Assembly: GCF_041505935.1 (NCBI RefSeq)
Contig: NZ_CP140110.1
DNA from: Fervidobacterium_A thailandense
GTDB lineage: Bacteria > Thermotogota > Thermotogae > Thermotogales > Fervidobacteriaceae
Reading direction: 5' to 3' (one strand)
DNA length: 64,000 nt
Program-made: the position numbers and the translations under genes
The notes under the pieces: model-generated
The model's input: the letters and a program-made list of their open reading frames with translations, nothing else
Database searches by the model: none
What the model was told of the DNA's origin: nothing
Part shown: positions 35,059 through 44,334 of the stretch, piece by piece
Position numbering within the stretch: the first letter of the stretch is position 1
Layout of the letters: every line of letters starts with the position of its first letter

Positions 35059-36930
35059 TTAAAATATGAGGCCAGAGCTGTCCCCGTTCCTGACCCTCAG
35101 AATCCTGGAAAGTTTGTGGACACTCTGATCGAACCCACCAGGTCTGTTGTACTTCATCCATATCCTTCGATAATCTACCATCAGGAACGTTTCAAGTGCT
35201 TGAGCGAATCTTTCCCAAATCTCATCCGGTACATTTTGAACATCCGCGTACAGCTTTAAAAACTCCAGCACGTTCAACCCGAGCTTTACGAACTCAGAAC
35301 CGTTCAACAACTGTTCCCTGATATCGCAATTTTTCAACGAGGCCGTTTTCCTGTCAAGTTCCTCGATGTGGTTTCTCAACTCGCGTAACTCGTCGAGGTT
35401 GTAGCGCTCGATTTGCGAGGACATCCTATCTGGGTACACGAGTGCGTAAAAATAGGGTGTACCATTCGGTGTGTAGAAGATCCGCTCGCACAACTTTCCG
35501 TATTCGTAGACCAACGTAGCTATATCCTCTCCCGTTTCGTAAACGTGCACGTTCAAGGTCTGTAGAAATTCGCGAATGTCCGGTGTGATGGAGTTCCACG
35601 AAAGCCAAGCGCTCCAGGCAAATCCAAGATAGGAGAACGCTAAGTGTTGCGGATGACCGTTGTCCCCCCAGTCGGTTACAAGCACACCGATCGCGCCGAA
35701 TTTCTTTCCGTTCTCAACGGCGTTGACGATGTTTTTCAACGCGTTCTCACTCCGCCCAACGAAAGAATTCCACGTCGACGTACCGGGACAGACGTAGAAT
35801 TCCAGACCCGTGGAGCTGAAAAGCTTGCATTTTTCTTGAAATGGGTGACCAGCCTCGTAGCCCCAAATCATCGGGACAAGGTCACGTGGAAGTTCCGATA
35901 TGAGTTCGGGATGATTTTCGATAATATCACCCCAAAACATGACCTTCTCTTTGTACCTCTTAGCGATTGTGTAAATTTTGAGCAGGAAATCCAGATAAAC
36001 CCTACCTTTTCCGCGCTCTTTGCACAGTTCTTTCGATTTACCCAAACAGAGATCGAAGGTTTCATCACAACCTATGTTTACCTTCGAGCTGGAGAACAGC
36101 GGTAGGAGTTCTCCCAGTATGTCTTCGATCAACTTCAAACTCTCCGGAACCGCGGGCGATAGTGAGAACGGGAACTCGTACCGCTGACCCCAAGGGGCAA
36201 CGAACCCCTCCGGTGTTTCGGCAAGGTGACGGTATTCCTCGTGGATGAGCCACTTGCTCATGTGTCCAAAGGTGTTTTGATTGGGGACGAGTTCGACGAA
36301 GTGACTTTTACAAAACTTGTCAAGTTCCTCGATTTCTTCGTGCGTGAGCGGCGAAAAGCCCTCCCACACCTTGCGGTGATTTTTGTAGGCGAACGTGTGC
36401 TCGGTGTAGAGCTGGAGCTGGTTGATTTTCAACTCCGATAATTTTTCAACGAGTTCTTTCAGAACATCCGTCTTTGGAATCCGGTCACGGCTGATATCGA
36501 GCATTACCCCTCTGTTTGGGAAGTCGGGAAAGTCGTTTATCCTGAGCCGTGGAATGTCTTTTCCCGCTTGCCTGAGTATCTGTTTCAGTGTTTGAAGTCC
36601 GTAGTGTGCACCCTCCCGATCTCGAGCCAGGATTTCGACGTCGTCTTGGATAGTGAGCCGGTAACCCTGCGGTTCGTTGACTTCGAAAGGATCCAGGCGA
36701 ATCTTAACGTTTAACCCGGAGGTTCCGTTTCCCCTTCCACGTCTCACTCTCCAACCTATTTTGAGAAAAGTCTCGTTCATTTGATCAAGGTACGTGTCAC
36801 TTAAAATTTCTTTGTCCACATCCAGAAACAATGTTGCGAACTCCGAGTTTTTTCCAATGCGCAGCTTACCATTCAAGAGTTCAACTGCCTTGGGTTTTGG
36901 GATTAAAAGAATGTTATCAACGCTATCCAT
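35059..36930 (-). CDS. GH20 beta-N-acetylhexosaminidase, apparently cytoplasmic
   Basis: 623 aa. An N-terminal GH20b-like domain (about 1-125) is followed by the catalytic barrel that opens NRGVMLDISRDRIP and has the Asp-Glu catalytic pair Asp289-Glu290 in NIGCDETFD; substrate-assisted catalysis uses this Asp to orient the N-acetyl group. No signal peptide or lipobox, so it likely acts on imported GlcNAc/GalNAc-containing oligosaccharides or on recycled cell-wall sugars. Start: ATG 36930 behind GGGAGGAG. A C-terminal region of about 150 residues beyond the barrel is of unknown role. It precedes the orphan permease gene; a transport link is possible but not shown. Confidence 0.88.
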   Translation of the reverse strand: MDSVDNILLIPKPKAVELLNGKLRIGKNSEFATLFLDVDKEILSDTYLDQMNETFLKIGWRVRRGRGNGTSGLNVKIRLDPFEVNEPQGYRLTIQDDVEILARDREGAHYGLQTLKQILRQAGKDIPRLRINDFPDFPNRGVMLDISRDRIPKTDVLKELVEKLSELKINQLQLYTEHTFAYKNHRKVWEGFSPLTHEEIEELDKFCKSHFVELVPNQNTFGHMSKWLIHEEYRHLAETPEGFVAPWGQRYEFPFSLSPAVPESLKLIEDILGELLPLFSSSKVNIGCDETFDLCLGKSKELCKERGKGRVYLDFLLKIYTIAKRYKEKVMFWGDIIENHPELISELPRDLVPMIWGYEAGHPFQEKCKLFSSTGLEFYVCPGTSTWNSFVGRSENALKNIVNAVENGKKFGAIGVLVTDWGDNGHPQHLAFSYLGFAWSAWLSWNSITPDIREFLQTLNVHVYETGEDIATLVYEYGKLCERIFYTPNGTPYFYALVYPDRMSSQIERYNLDELRELRNHIEELDRKTASLKNCDIREQLLNGSEFVKLGLNVLEFLKLYADVQNVPDEIWERFAQALETFLMVDYRRIWMKYNRPGGFDQSVHKLSRILRVRNGDSSGLIF

Positions 36931-36974
36931 CAAAATCTCCTCCCGTTGTCTTTGATAACGCCCGCTCATACATG

Positions 36975-36980
36975 ATTATA
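36975..36980 (-). promoter_or_regulatory. -10 element for the GH20 gene
   Basis: Perfect TATAAT on the minus strand, about 45 nt before the ATG. The -35 region (TTCGAT-like) is poor. Confidence 0.45.
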
Positions 36981-37010
36981 CACCCACCGCATACTCATCG
37001 AACATGGCTG

Positions 37011-37040
37011 TTGCAACCGGTGAGAAAATGTGGTAATAAT
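37011..37040 (+). promoter_or_regulatory. Promoter for guaA
   Basis: TTGCAA, 18-nt spacer, AATAAT (5 of 6) in the context TGTGGTAATAAT. The leader before guaA is about 38 nt. No purine-riboswitch aptamer fits in this space. Confidence 0.5.
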
Positions 37041-37083
37041 TTCTTGTAAAATCTTAAGAATGCTTGCCGTGGGGGGAAGGATT

Positions 37084-38631
37084 ATGAGGAAGACTGTGGT
37101 GGTTCTGGACTTCGGTTCCCAGTACACACAACTCATCCTCAGACGAGTACGCGAGCTCGGATTTTATTCCGAACTCGTTCCGTACGATGCAACCGAGCAG
37201 GAGGTTACGAAACTCCAGCCCGCTGCATTCATCCTTTCCGGAGGCCCTGCGAGTGTTTACGATGAAAATGCCCCTAAAATTCCGGATTACGTCTTTAAAA
37301 GTGGATTACCGGTCCTCGGTATCTGTTACGGCCTCCAAGCACTCGTTCACCAGCTCGGTGGTCGGGTCGAAAGGTCCGACAGACGCGAATTCGGACCCGC
37401 GAAGCTACATGTGGAAAAGGGAATCGGTGTGTTTGAAGACCTGCCGGCGGAGTTCACCGTGTGGATGAGCCACTCCGATAGGGTGGAGGAACTTCCAGAT
37501 GGATTCGAAGGAATCGCCCGTAGTGAAAATTCCCCGTACGCGGCGATCAGGAGCTTGGATGGTAGGTACTACGGCGTACAATTCCATCCGGAGGTTATCC
37601 ATACCCAGTACGGTAAGGAGATTCTCCGAAATTTCCTCAAAAAAGTAGCCCATCTTGAAGAGAACTGGTCGATGAGTGATCTCTCCGAGGAACTCATCCG
37701 CCAGCTTCGCGAACGGATAGGTGGTGGGCGAGTCATCTTGGCGCTCTCCGGCGGTGTCGATTCGTCCGTCGTCGCGATGCTACTTCATCGTGCGGTGGGA
37801 AACAGGTTCATCCCGATATTTGTTAACACCGGATTGTTGCGCAAGAACGAGCCGGAGGAAGTGATTAGAACGTTCGATGGTTTGGGGATAAAGATCCATT
37901 ACGTGGATGCCTCGGAGCGGTTTTTTAAGGTTTTGGACGGTGTTGAGGATCCGGAGGAAAAGCGGAAAAGGATCGGGCATACATTTATAGACGTTTTTTA
38001 CGAAGAGGCGATGAAACTCAGAGAACTGTACGGCGATGTCAAGTACCTGGCACAAGGAACGTTGTATCCCGATGTGATAGAGAGTAAGGTTGCCGAACGC
38101 AAGGCAGGTGCGAAGATTAAAACACACCACAACGTTGGGGGATTACCGGAGAATTTACCGTTCGAAATCGTTGAACCGCTGAGGTACCTTTTCAAGGACG
38201 AAGTACGTGCGCTCGGTAAAGTTCTCGGACTTCCAGATTCGATTCTGAAGCGTCATCCGTTCCCGGGCCCCGGCTTGGCTGTCAGAATAATAGGCCCGGT
38301 AACCAGAGAGGCCGTCGTCCTGTTGCAAGAAGTGGATCATATCTTCATCCAAGAGCTTAAATCGTGGGGACTTTACGATCAGGTCTGGCAGGCGTTTGCC
38401 GTGTTACTGCCCATAAAGACCGTGGGAGTGATGGGAGACTACAGGACCTACGAAAACGTCGTTGCGCTGAGAGCCGTCACGAGTGAGGATGGTATGACGG
38501 CCGATTGGGCAAAATTGCCGCACGAATTTCTCAATCACGTGGCAAAGCGCATTGTCAACGAAGTGAAGGGCGTGAACCGCGTGGTTTACGATATTACCTC
38601 CAAACCACCGGCAACCATCGAATGGGAATGA
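37084..38631 (+). CDS. guaA: GMP synthase (glutamine-hydrolysing)
   Basis: 515 aa. Converts XMP to GMP with ATP and glutamine. The N-terminal class I amidotransferase has the nucleophile Cys81 in GICYGLQA and the His-Glu pair in FHPEVIHT; the ATP pyrophosphatase domain starts LALSGGVDSSVV (about 220) and the C-terminal dimerisation domain includes HPFPGPGLAVR and ends PPATIEWE, as in the whole family. Start: ATG 37084 behind GGGGGGAAGG; an 18-residue upstream extension is rejected. It ends 3 bp from the convergent Gate-domain gene with no terminator between. Confidence 0.98.
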   Translation: MRKTVVVLDFGSQYTQLILRRVRELGFYSELVPYDATEQEVTKLQPAAFILSGGPASVYDENAPKIPDYVFKSGLPVLGICYGLQALVHQLGGRVERSDRREFGPAKLHVEKGIGVFEDLPAEFTVWMSHSDRVEELPDGFEGIARSENSPYAAIRSLDGRYYGVQFHPEVIHTQYGKEILRNFLKKVAHLEENWSMSDLSEELIRQLRERIGGGRVILALSGGVDSSVVAMLLHRAVGNRFIPIFVNTGLLRKNEPEEVIRTFDGLGIKIHYVDASERFFKVLDGVEDPEEKRKRIGHTFIDVFYEEAMKLRELYGDVKYLAQGTLYPDVIESKVAERKAGAKIKTHHNVGGLPENLPFEIVEPLRYLFKDEVRALGKVLGLPDSILKRHPFPGPGLAVRIIGPVTREAVVLLQEVDHIFIQELKSWGLYDQVWQAFAVLLPIKTVGVMGDYRTYENVVALRAVTSEDGMTADWAKLPHEFLNHVAKRIVNEVKGVNRVVYDITSKPPATIEWE

Positions 38632-38634
38632 TTC

Positions 38635-39774
38635 TCAATGGACGATCAACTTGTAAAGTAGGTTCGCGCTAACACCGGCAACGAGGCCTCCTATCGTGTG
38701 CGAGAGGATGGCCTTGCCGGTTAGGTACCTGTAACCAAGTGCATCCATCATTCCCACGTGCGTGCTCAGATATCCGCTCCAGGTCATACCTACGGCGGTA
38801 AAAACCGCGATATCGCTTGGTTTTATGAGTCCCTGATCCATGAACTTCGGTACCAGTGCGAGCGCGGCGCCGGTCGAACCGAGGCACGTGATGGGGAATG
38901 CAACAAGTTGCGGGTAGTCGAATCCGAAGAGTAATTTCAGGGGCCAAAAGAGTAATTTCCCGATTTTGTCGAAGACCGCGATACCCTCGTATGCGAGTCC
39001 CTGGTAACCAACCGAAGGATCTTTCGGGCCGAACGTGAGCATCATCACGAATGTGCTGATAACGAGCACTCCCGGGATGATACCTATGCCAATCTCCACC
39101 CCGTTCCTCCCGCCATCAAGCATTGCTTCGAGGAACCTCTCGAACACGTTGCCTTCCCGAATCCTACGAAACTTTTCCGTCGAACGGTCGATGTCTTTTT
39201 GAACACTCCCCAGACGTTTTTTCGTCCAGTGTGCGAACAACCTAACACTCACGATACTTCCGAACACCGTTGCAATGTTACCCACGATGACCGCCGGAAC
39301 CAAGTTGACGCCGGCTCGACCACCTTGTGCGATGAAGAACGTTGAGACGATCATCCCCATGCCGAACGCGGTACCTAAATTACAAAGCAAAGGCTCCTGC
39401 CATTTTTCAAAATGTGCCAAAAACTTTTTATCCTTAGCCAACGCTATGATCGCCGGATTATCCGAAAAATAGGTCGAAAGTATACCCATCGCGGCGACAC
39501 CGGGAAGGTTGTAGAGGGGTTTCATGAGCTTATCGAGTAGAAGGTGCACAAGATGTACCACACCGAACTCGTCAAGTAGTGCGGCGAAGGCCCCGGTCAG
39601 CACCGCAACGGCCATGATGAAGAACACGGTGTTGAGTAGAAGGTCGTGGGCTGTTAACATGAGGGTCTTGAAAAAGTTCGCACTCCCCATCGTACCCAGG
39701 AACAGGTAAAACGTGAGGCAAACTACGGCGAGGAAGATGAAAGTTTCAAGGGAGAAGGCCTTCTTCTGCTCCAT
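38635..39774 (-). CDS. Gate-domain (nucleoside-recognition-like) membrane protein
   Basis: 379 aa with about 9-10 transmembrane helices and no signal peptide. It carries Gate-type segments (YFSDNPAIIALAKD; GMGMIVSTFF; FPITCLGSTGAALALVP) found in SpmA/SpmB, YjiH and nucleoside-transporter-like proteins. Members resembling clostridial CD0519/CD1768 share this length. Transport of a small solute is likely, but the substrate is unknown and the gene neighbourhood (convergent with guaA, divergent from rnr) gives no strong clue beyond a weak purine hint. Ribosome site AAAGGACGG, 8 nt before ATG. Confidence 0.7.
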   Translation of the reverse strand: MEQKKAFSLETFIFLAVVCLTFYLFLGTMGSANFFKTLMLTAHDLLLNTVFFIMAVAVLTGAFAALLDEFGVVHLVHLLLDKLMKPLYNLPGVAAMGILSTYFSDNPAIIALAKDKKFLAHFEKWQEPLLCNLGTAFGMGMIVSTFFIAQGGRAGVNLVPAVIVGNIATVFGSIVSVRLFAHWTKKRLGSVQKDIDRSTEKFRRIREGNVFERFLEAMLDGGRNGVEIGIGIIPGVLVISTFVMMLTFGPKDPSVGYQGLAYEGIAVFDKIGKLLFWPLKLLFGFDYPQLVAFPITCLGSTGAALALVPKFMDQGLIKPSDIAVFTAVGMTWSGYLSTHVGMMDALGYRYLTGKAILSHTIGGLVAGVSANLLYKLIVH

Positions 39775-39848
39775 TGATGCACCGTCCTTTCAGCTCACCG
39801 TTCCGTGTTGCCGAGTCTGACGTAAACACTTGAAAGATCCTATCAAGA

Positions 39849-39876
39849 ATTCTACCAACCAGAGGGGGTTCGTCAA
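39849..39876 (-). promoter_or_regulatory. Promoter for the Gate-domain protein gene
   Basis: Minus strand: TTGACG (5 of 6), 16-nt spacer, TAGAAT (5 of 6). Leader about 70 nt. Confidence 0.65.
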
Positions 39877-39942
39877 GCGACGAAGCGATGTTCTTCAACG
39901 TGCAAAGGTTTGAAAGATTGTGTAACAAATCGGTTTTCGGTG

Positions 39943-39951
39943 TGGTATAAT
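39943..39951 (+). promoter_or_regulatory. Extended -10 promoter for rnr and the following operon
   Basis: TGGTATAAT within TGTGGTATAAT, identical to the promoter block before the Omp-alpha-like gene; the -35 (TAACAA region) is weak. Confidence 0.65.
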
Positions 39952-39959
39952 TCTATTTG

Positions 39960-39977
39960 TCCGATTGTGCGATCGGA
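39960..39977 (+). other. 5'-end hairpin of the rnr mRNA
   Basis: TCCGAT-TGTGCG-ATCGGA (6 bp, 6-nt loop) begins almost exactly at the predicted transcription start, about 8-9 nt after the -10. Confidence 0.45.
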
Positions 39978-40028
39978 GGGAAAGAGTTGTAAACCTAAAG
40001 CAACTGAGTTAGCGAGGAGGTATAAGCT

Positions 40029-42281
40029 TTGGTGAAAAAATCAGAGCTGAAGAATTTTTTCAAATCCGAAGATTACAAGCCAATGACCTTCAAGGAGTTG
40101 TGCCGAGTTTTCGGTATCAAGGATAAGGACGAGAAAGAAAAGTTGCGTGAAATGCTCGATCAACTCGTCGATGCGGGGTACATATTCCGTGACGACAACG
40201 GACGCTACCTCCTGACCAAAGGCAATCTCCTGACTGGAACGATAGAGTTCACGCGCAGTGGAAACATTGCGTTCGTCACCACCGACGACGGCACCGAGAT
40301 CGCGGTTCCCATTGAGAAGACAAACATGGCCATGCACAAGGATCGTGTGATGGTGCAGATCATAGGGCGTTGGTACGAACTTCCCGAGGGGCGTGTTGTG
40401 AAGATCCTCGAGCGGGGGATTAAGCGCTTTGTTGGTGTTTTCGAGACCCGCGGGCAGTTCGCGTTCGTCATCCCAGATGATCCGAAGTTGCCTTACGAGT
40501 TCAATATCCCTATAGAGGAGATAAACGGTGCAAAGCCCGGAATGAAGGTCGTGGCGGAGATCACGCACTACCCGTCTCTCAGGAAATCCCCGCAGGCACG
40601 CGTTGTGGAAGTACTGGGGCGTGTTGAGGATCCGGCGACGGATTTCCCAACGGTCGTTGTCAAACACAACTTACCCGTTGATTTCCCCGAAGAAGTGCTC
40701 GAAGAAGTGGCAAAGTTACCCGATTACGTGCGTGAAGAGGACATGGAAGGACGTTGGGATTTCAGAAACGAGATAATCGTCACCATCGATGGAGTTGATG
40801 CGAAAGACTTCGACGACGCAGTCCAAGTTAAGAGACTACCCAACGGGAATTACCTTCTCGGTGTACACATCGCGGACGTGGCACACTACGTGAAACCAAA
40901 TACCGCGCTCGATCGCGAGGCATTCAACAGGGCTACGAGCGTCTATCTGGCCGACCGGGTTATCCCCATGTTGCCGTTCAAGCTTTCGAACGGACTGTGT
41001 AGCCTTGTGCAGGGTGAGGATAGACTCGTGATGTCGTTGCTTATGGAAATAGACAGGAACGGCGACGTGGTGGACTACAAAGTCGGTCACGGTGTGATTA
41101 GGAGTTATCGCCGACTCGTGTACGACGATGTGAACGCGTTCCTCGAAGGTAGACCCGAGGGGGACAAACTCAAAGACTTGGCCGATCACATATACCTTAT
41201 GAAGGAACTCAAGGATATTTTAAGAGAGAACAGGCGTAAGCGAGGTGCGATACTTGACATTGAAGGAGATGAGGTGAAGATAGTTCTTGACGAGAGGGGA
41301 CACGCGATAGATATTATCCCGCGCAAACGTGGAGAATCGGAAGTAATAATCGAGGAGTTCATGATAAAAACGAACGAGACGATCGCTGAAATCTTTCACA
41401 ACGCGGATATCCCGTTCATATACAGGGTGCACGAAGAACCGGATTACGATACCTTGCTACAACTCAAGAATTACTTGGCCGCCATCGGAATCAGGATGAG
41501 ACTACCCCAACAGATTCACCCACGCGTACTCCAGGAACTTCTCGAGAAGACCAAAGACCATCCGCTTCGCGCGAGTATCCAGCGCTTGCTCGTGCGCTCG
41601 ATGAAACGCGCCGTTTATTCGCCAAGTAACGTGGGACACTTTGGTTTAGCCTCAGAAGCGTACACGCACTTCACATCACCCATTAGGCGTTATCCCGACC
41701 TCATTGTTCACAGGTTACTCAAGATGTACCTGGAGACTGGAGGAAATATTCCGAAAAAAGAGTTAAAAAAGCTCGAGAAATACCTCGCAAAAGCTGCAGT
41801 TCATTGTAGTAAGCGCGAACGCGTGGCTGATGAGGCTGAGTGGGACTACGAAGCACTGAAGAAGATAGATTACATATCCAGGCACATCGGTGAAGTTTTC
41901 AGAGTGGTTGTCACATCAGTAACGAAGTTCGGTATGTTCGTGGAGATACCCGAGAAATACATTTCCGGACTCATCCACGTCTCCACACTCGATGATTATT
42001 ACTATTACGACGAAGTCGGTGCAAGGCTAATCGGCTCCAGGACGGGAAAGGTTTTCAAAATCGGTGATCTTTTGTACGCCAAAGTTACGCGCGCCGATAA
42101 GATACGTATGGAGATCGATTTCGAAATAGCCGGTGAAGACGAGCTCAAGGAAAGAGGGTTGGGACTGATCAATACCACTCCGGAGGAACTGGAAAACGTT
42201 TCCGAAAGGCGCTCAAGTGAACGCAAAGTCGAAGGTGGGGATAAGAAGGGTAAGAAGAAGCGAAAGCGCTCAAAGAAGTGA
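40029..42281 (+). CDS. rnr: Ribonuclease R
   Basis: 750 aa. 3'-5' exoribonuclease that degrades structured RNA. Order: N-terminal helix-turn-helix (about 1-65), cold-shock/OB domains (about 66-215), RNB catalytic domain with the metal-binding aspartates in DAKDFDDAV (about 257-265), C-terminal S1 domain (about 625-700) and a lysine-rich tail (KKGKKKRKRSKK). The tail is typical of RNase R and absent from RNase II. Start: TTG 40029 or GTG 40032, 7-10 nt after GAGGAGG. It begins a seven-gene plus-strand run through ligA to 47978 with no internal terminator. Confidence 0.96.
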   Translation: MVKKSELKNFFKSEDYKPMTFKELCRVFGIKDKDEKEKLREMLDQLVDAGYIFRDDNGRYLLTKGNLLTGTIEFTRSGNIAFVTTDDGTEIAVPIEKTNMAMHKDRVMVQIIGRWYELPEGRVVKILERGIKRFVGVFETRGQFAFVIPDDPKLPYEFNIPIEEINGAKPGMKVVAEITHYPSLRKSPQARVVEVLGRVEDPATDFPTVVVKHNLPVDFPEEVLEEVAKLPDYVREEDMEGRWDFRNEIIVTIDGVDAKDFDDAVQVKRLPNGNYLLGVHIADVAHYVKPNTALDREAFNRATSVYLADRVIPMLPFKLSNGLCSLVQGEDRLVMSLLMEIDRNGDVVDYKVGHGVIRSYRRLVYDDVNAFLEGRPEGDKLKDLADHIYLMKELKDILRENRRKRGAILDIEGDEVKIVLDERGHAIDIIPRKRGESEVIIEEFMIKTNETIAEIFHNADIPFIYRVHEEPDYDTLLQLKNYLAAIGIRMRLPQQIHPRVLQELLEKTKDHPLRASIQRLLVRSMKRAVYSPSNVGHFGLASEAYTHFTSPIRRYPDLIVHRLLKMYLETGGNIPKKELKKLEKYLAKAAVHCSKRERVADEAEWDYEALKKIDYISRHIGEVFRVVVTSVTKFGMFVEIPEKYISGLIHVSTLDDYYYYDEVGARLIGSRTGKVFKIGDLLYAKVTRADKIRMEIDFEIAGEDELKERGLGLINTTPEELENVSERRSSERKVEGGDKKGKKKRKRSKK

Positions 42282-42324
42282 AGAATTAAGAGAACGGCGG
42301 GGTTGGCGTAAGAGGTGAACGAAC

Positions 42325-44334
42325 GTGGTACCCGAGAAGATCAGACAAGAAGTGGAGAAGCTTAGAAAGGAAATTGAGTACCACAATTACAGGTACTACG
42401 TCCTTGTTAGTCCAATAATTAGCGATGAAGAGTACGATCGCCTGATGAAAAGGTTGATTGAATTGGAGGAAAAGTACCCGGAGCTGAGAACTCCGGACTC
42501 ACCTACACAACGTGTCGGTGGTGCACCCGTTGAGGGTTTCGAAACCGTCGAGCACTCCGAGCCGATGCTCAGTTTGGACAACACCTACAGTGAGGAAGAA
42601 ATTAGAAACTTCGATGCGCGTGTGAAACGCACCGTCGGAACGGTGGAATACGTTGCCGAACTGAAGATAGACGGTGTTTCGATAGCCCTGAGGTACGAAA
42701 AGGGGATGCTCGTTCGTGCTATTACACGCGGCGATGGCTTGAAAGGCGATGATGTCACGGTTAACGTGAAGACGATAAAGTCCATTCCTTTGAGACTACC
42801 AAGGGAGATAGACCTGGAGGTACGTGGCGAAATCTACATGCCGGTCCAGTACTTTGAGGAGTTAAACCAACAGCGCGAAGAGGAAGGATTAACACCGTTT
42901 GCGAACCCGCGAAATGCAACGGCTGGAACACTCCATTTACTCGACCCCAGGGAAGTTGCGAAGAGGAATTTGGATTCTTTCATATATTACGTCGTAAAAC
43001 CCGAAAGCTTTGGGCTGAAGACGCAGTGGGAAGCCCTGGAATTTCTCAAAGAACTGCACTTCAAAGTGAATCCGCATAATGCACTTTGTAAGAATGTCGA
43101 TGAAGTGGTTGAGTACTGGAGGGAGTGGAGTCGTCGGCGGCACGAGCTCGACTACTGGGTTGACGGTGTTGTGGTCAAGGTGAACGATTTTGAAAAACAG
43201 CGCGAACTCGGTGCAACTGCAAAGTCCCCGCGCTGGGCCATCGCATTCAAGTTCCCGGCCCAGCAGGCGAGGACGAAAGTGCTCAACGTGGTGTTGCAGG
43301 TTGGAAGGACCGGGGTTATCACACCGGTTGCGGAGTTCGAACCTGTGGAGCTCGAAGGAACGACGGTGAAACGTGCAAGCTTGCACAACTTCGATTACAT
43401 AGAGGAACTCGACCTGCGGATTGGTGATTACGTTTTCATCGAGAAGGCGGGAGGTATCATACCGCAGGTTGTCCAAGTTTTGAAGGAACTACGCGACGGT
43501 GATGAAGTGATTGTCAGGCCTCCCGACCGATGTCCCGTTTGCGGTGGTGTGGTTGGCAAAGAGTCAGGGGAGTACGTGGCCTACAAATGTTTAAACCCGC
43601 ACTGTCCAGCGAAGCTCAAGCGTCATTTGGAGGTCTTTGTCTCGCGCCAAGCGCTTGACATCCAAGGCTTGGGATCTAAGATCATCTCCAAGCTCGTCGA
43701 CGCTCAGCTTGTAAAGGATATTGCGGACTTGTTTTACCTCACCGTTTTCGACCTTGCTCAGGTGAGCGGTGTGGGTCCGAAGATGATATCGAACATCCTT
43801 TCAGAAATCGAGCGAGCAAAGAACGTTGAACTTGATAGACTCATCTTGGGACTCGGTATACCGGGTGTTGGGGAGAAGACGGCCAAGGTGCTCGCACAAA
43901 AATTCGGGAGTTTGGAGAGACTCTCGGAAGCTTCGGTAGACCAGCTCCTTGAAATTGAGGGAATAGGTGAGGAACTTGCAAGGAATGTGTACGAGTACTT
44001 CAGAAATCCGAAGACACGCGAGATAATTGAAAAACTCAAAAAAGCCGGGGTGCAACTCGGTAAGGTTACGGCTCCGGAACAAAACGTACTCAACGGACTA
44101 ACGTTCTGTGTGACCGGTACCTTGAAAAGGTTCTCGCGCGAGGAAATAAAAAGGCTGATAGAAAAACTCGGGGGCCACTTCACCGACAGCGTAACCAGGA
44201 AGACCGATTACCTCATCGTAGGTTCCGAACCAGGTAGTAAACTGGAAAAAGCACGTAAGTTCGGTGTGAAGTGCATGACAGAAGAAGAATTTTTGAACAT
44301 GCTCCGGGAAAAGGGAGTAGAGAACCTTGGGTGA
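42325..44334 (+). CDS. ligA: NAD-dependent DNA ligase
   Basis: 669 aa, the normal length. Seals nicks during replication and repair. Seen: Ia domain (YHNYRYYVLVSPIISDEEYD) that binds NMN, adenylation motif KIDG with Lys114, OB fold, the Cys4 zinc finger (CPVC...CLNPHC, about 405-430), helix-hairpin-helix repeats (GLGIPGVGEKTA, EIEGIGEELA) and a C-terminal BRCT domain (about 590-669). Start: GTG 42325 behind AGAGGTGA. It overlaps the next gene by 8 nt. Confidence 0.97.
   Translation: MVPEKIRQEVEKLRKEIEYHNYRYYVLVSPIISDEEYDRLMKRLIELEEKYPELRTPDSPTQRVGGAPVEGFETVEHSEPMLSLDNTYSEEEIRNFDARVKRTVGTVEYVAELKIDGVSIALRYEKGMLVRAITRGDGLKGDDVTVNVKTIKSIPLRLPREIDLEVRGEIYMPVQYFEELNQQREEEGLTPFANPRNATAGTLHLLDPREVAKRNLDSFIYYVVKPESFGLKTQWEALEFLKELHFKVNPHNALCKNVDEVVEYWREWSRRRHELDYWVDGVVVKVNDFEKQRELGATAKSPRWAIAFKFPAQQARTKVLNVVLQVGRTGVITPVAEFEPVELEGTTVKRASLHNFDYIEELDLRIGDYVFIEKAGGIIPQVVQVLKELRDGDEVIVRPPDRCPVCGGVVGKESGEYVAYKCLNPHCPAKLKRHLEVFVSRQALDIQGLGSKIISKLVDAQLVKDIADLFYLTVFDLAQVSGVGPKMISNILSEIERAKNVELDRLILGLGIPGVGEKTAKVLAQKFGSLERLSEASVDQLLEIEGIGEELARNVYEYFRNPKTREIIEKLKKAGVQLGKVTAPEQNVLNGLTFCVTGTLKRFSREEIKRLIEKLGGHFTDSVTRKTDYLIVGSEPGSKLEKARKFGVKCMTEEEFLNMLREKGVENLG

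Noticed and set aside
39746..39928. 60-codon minus-strand frame upstream of the Gate-domain gene
   Set aside because: It contains that gene's promoter and ribosome site and shows no recognisable protein features.
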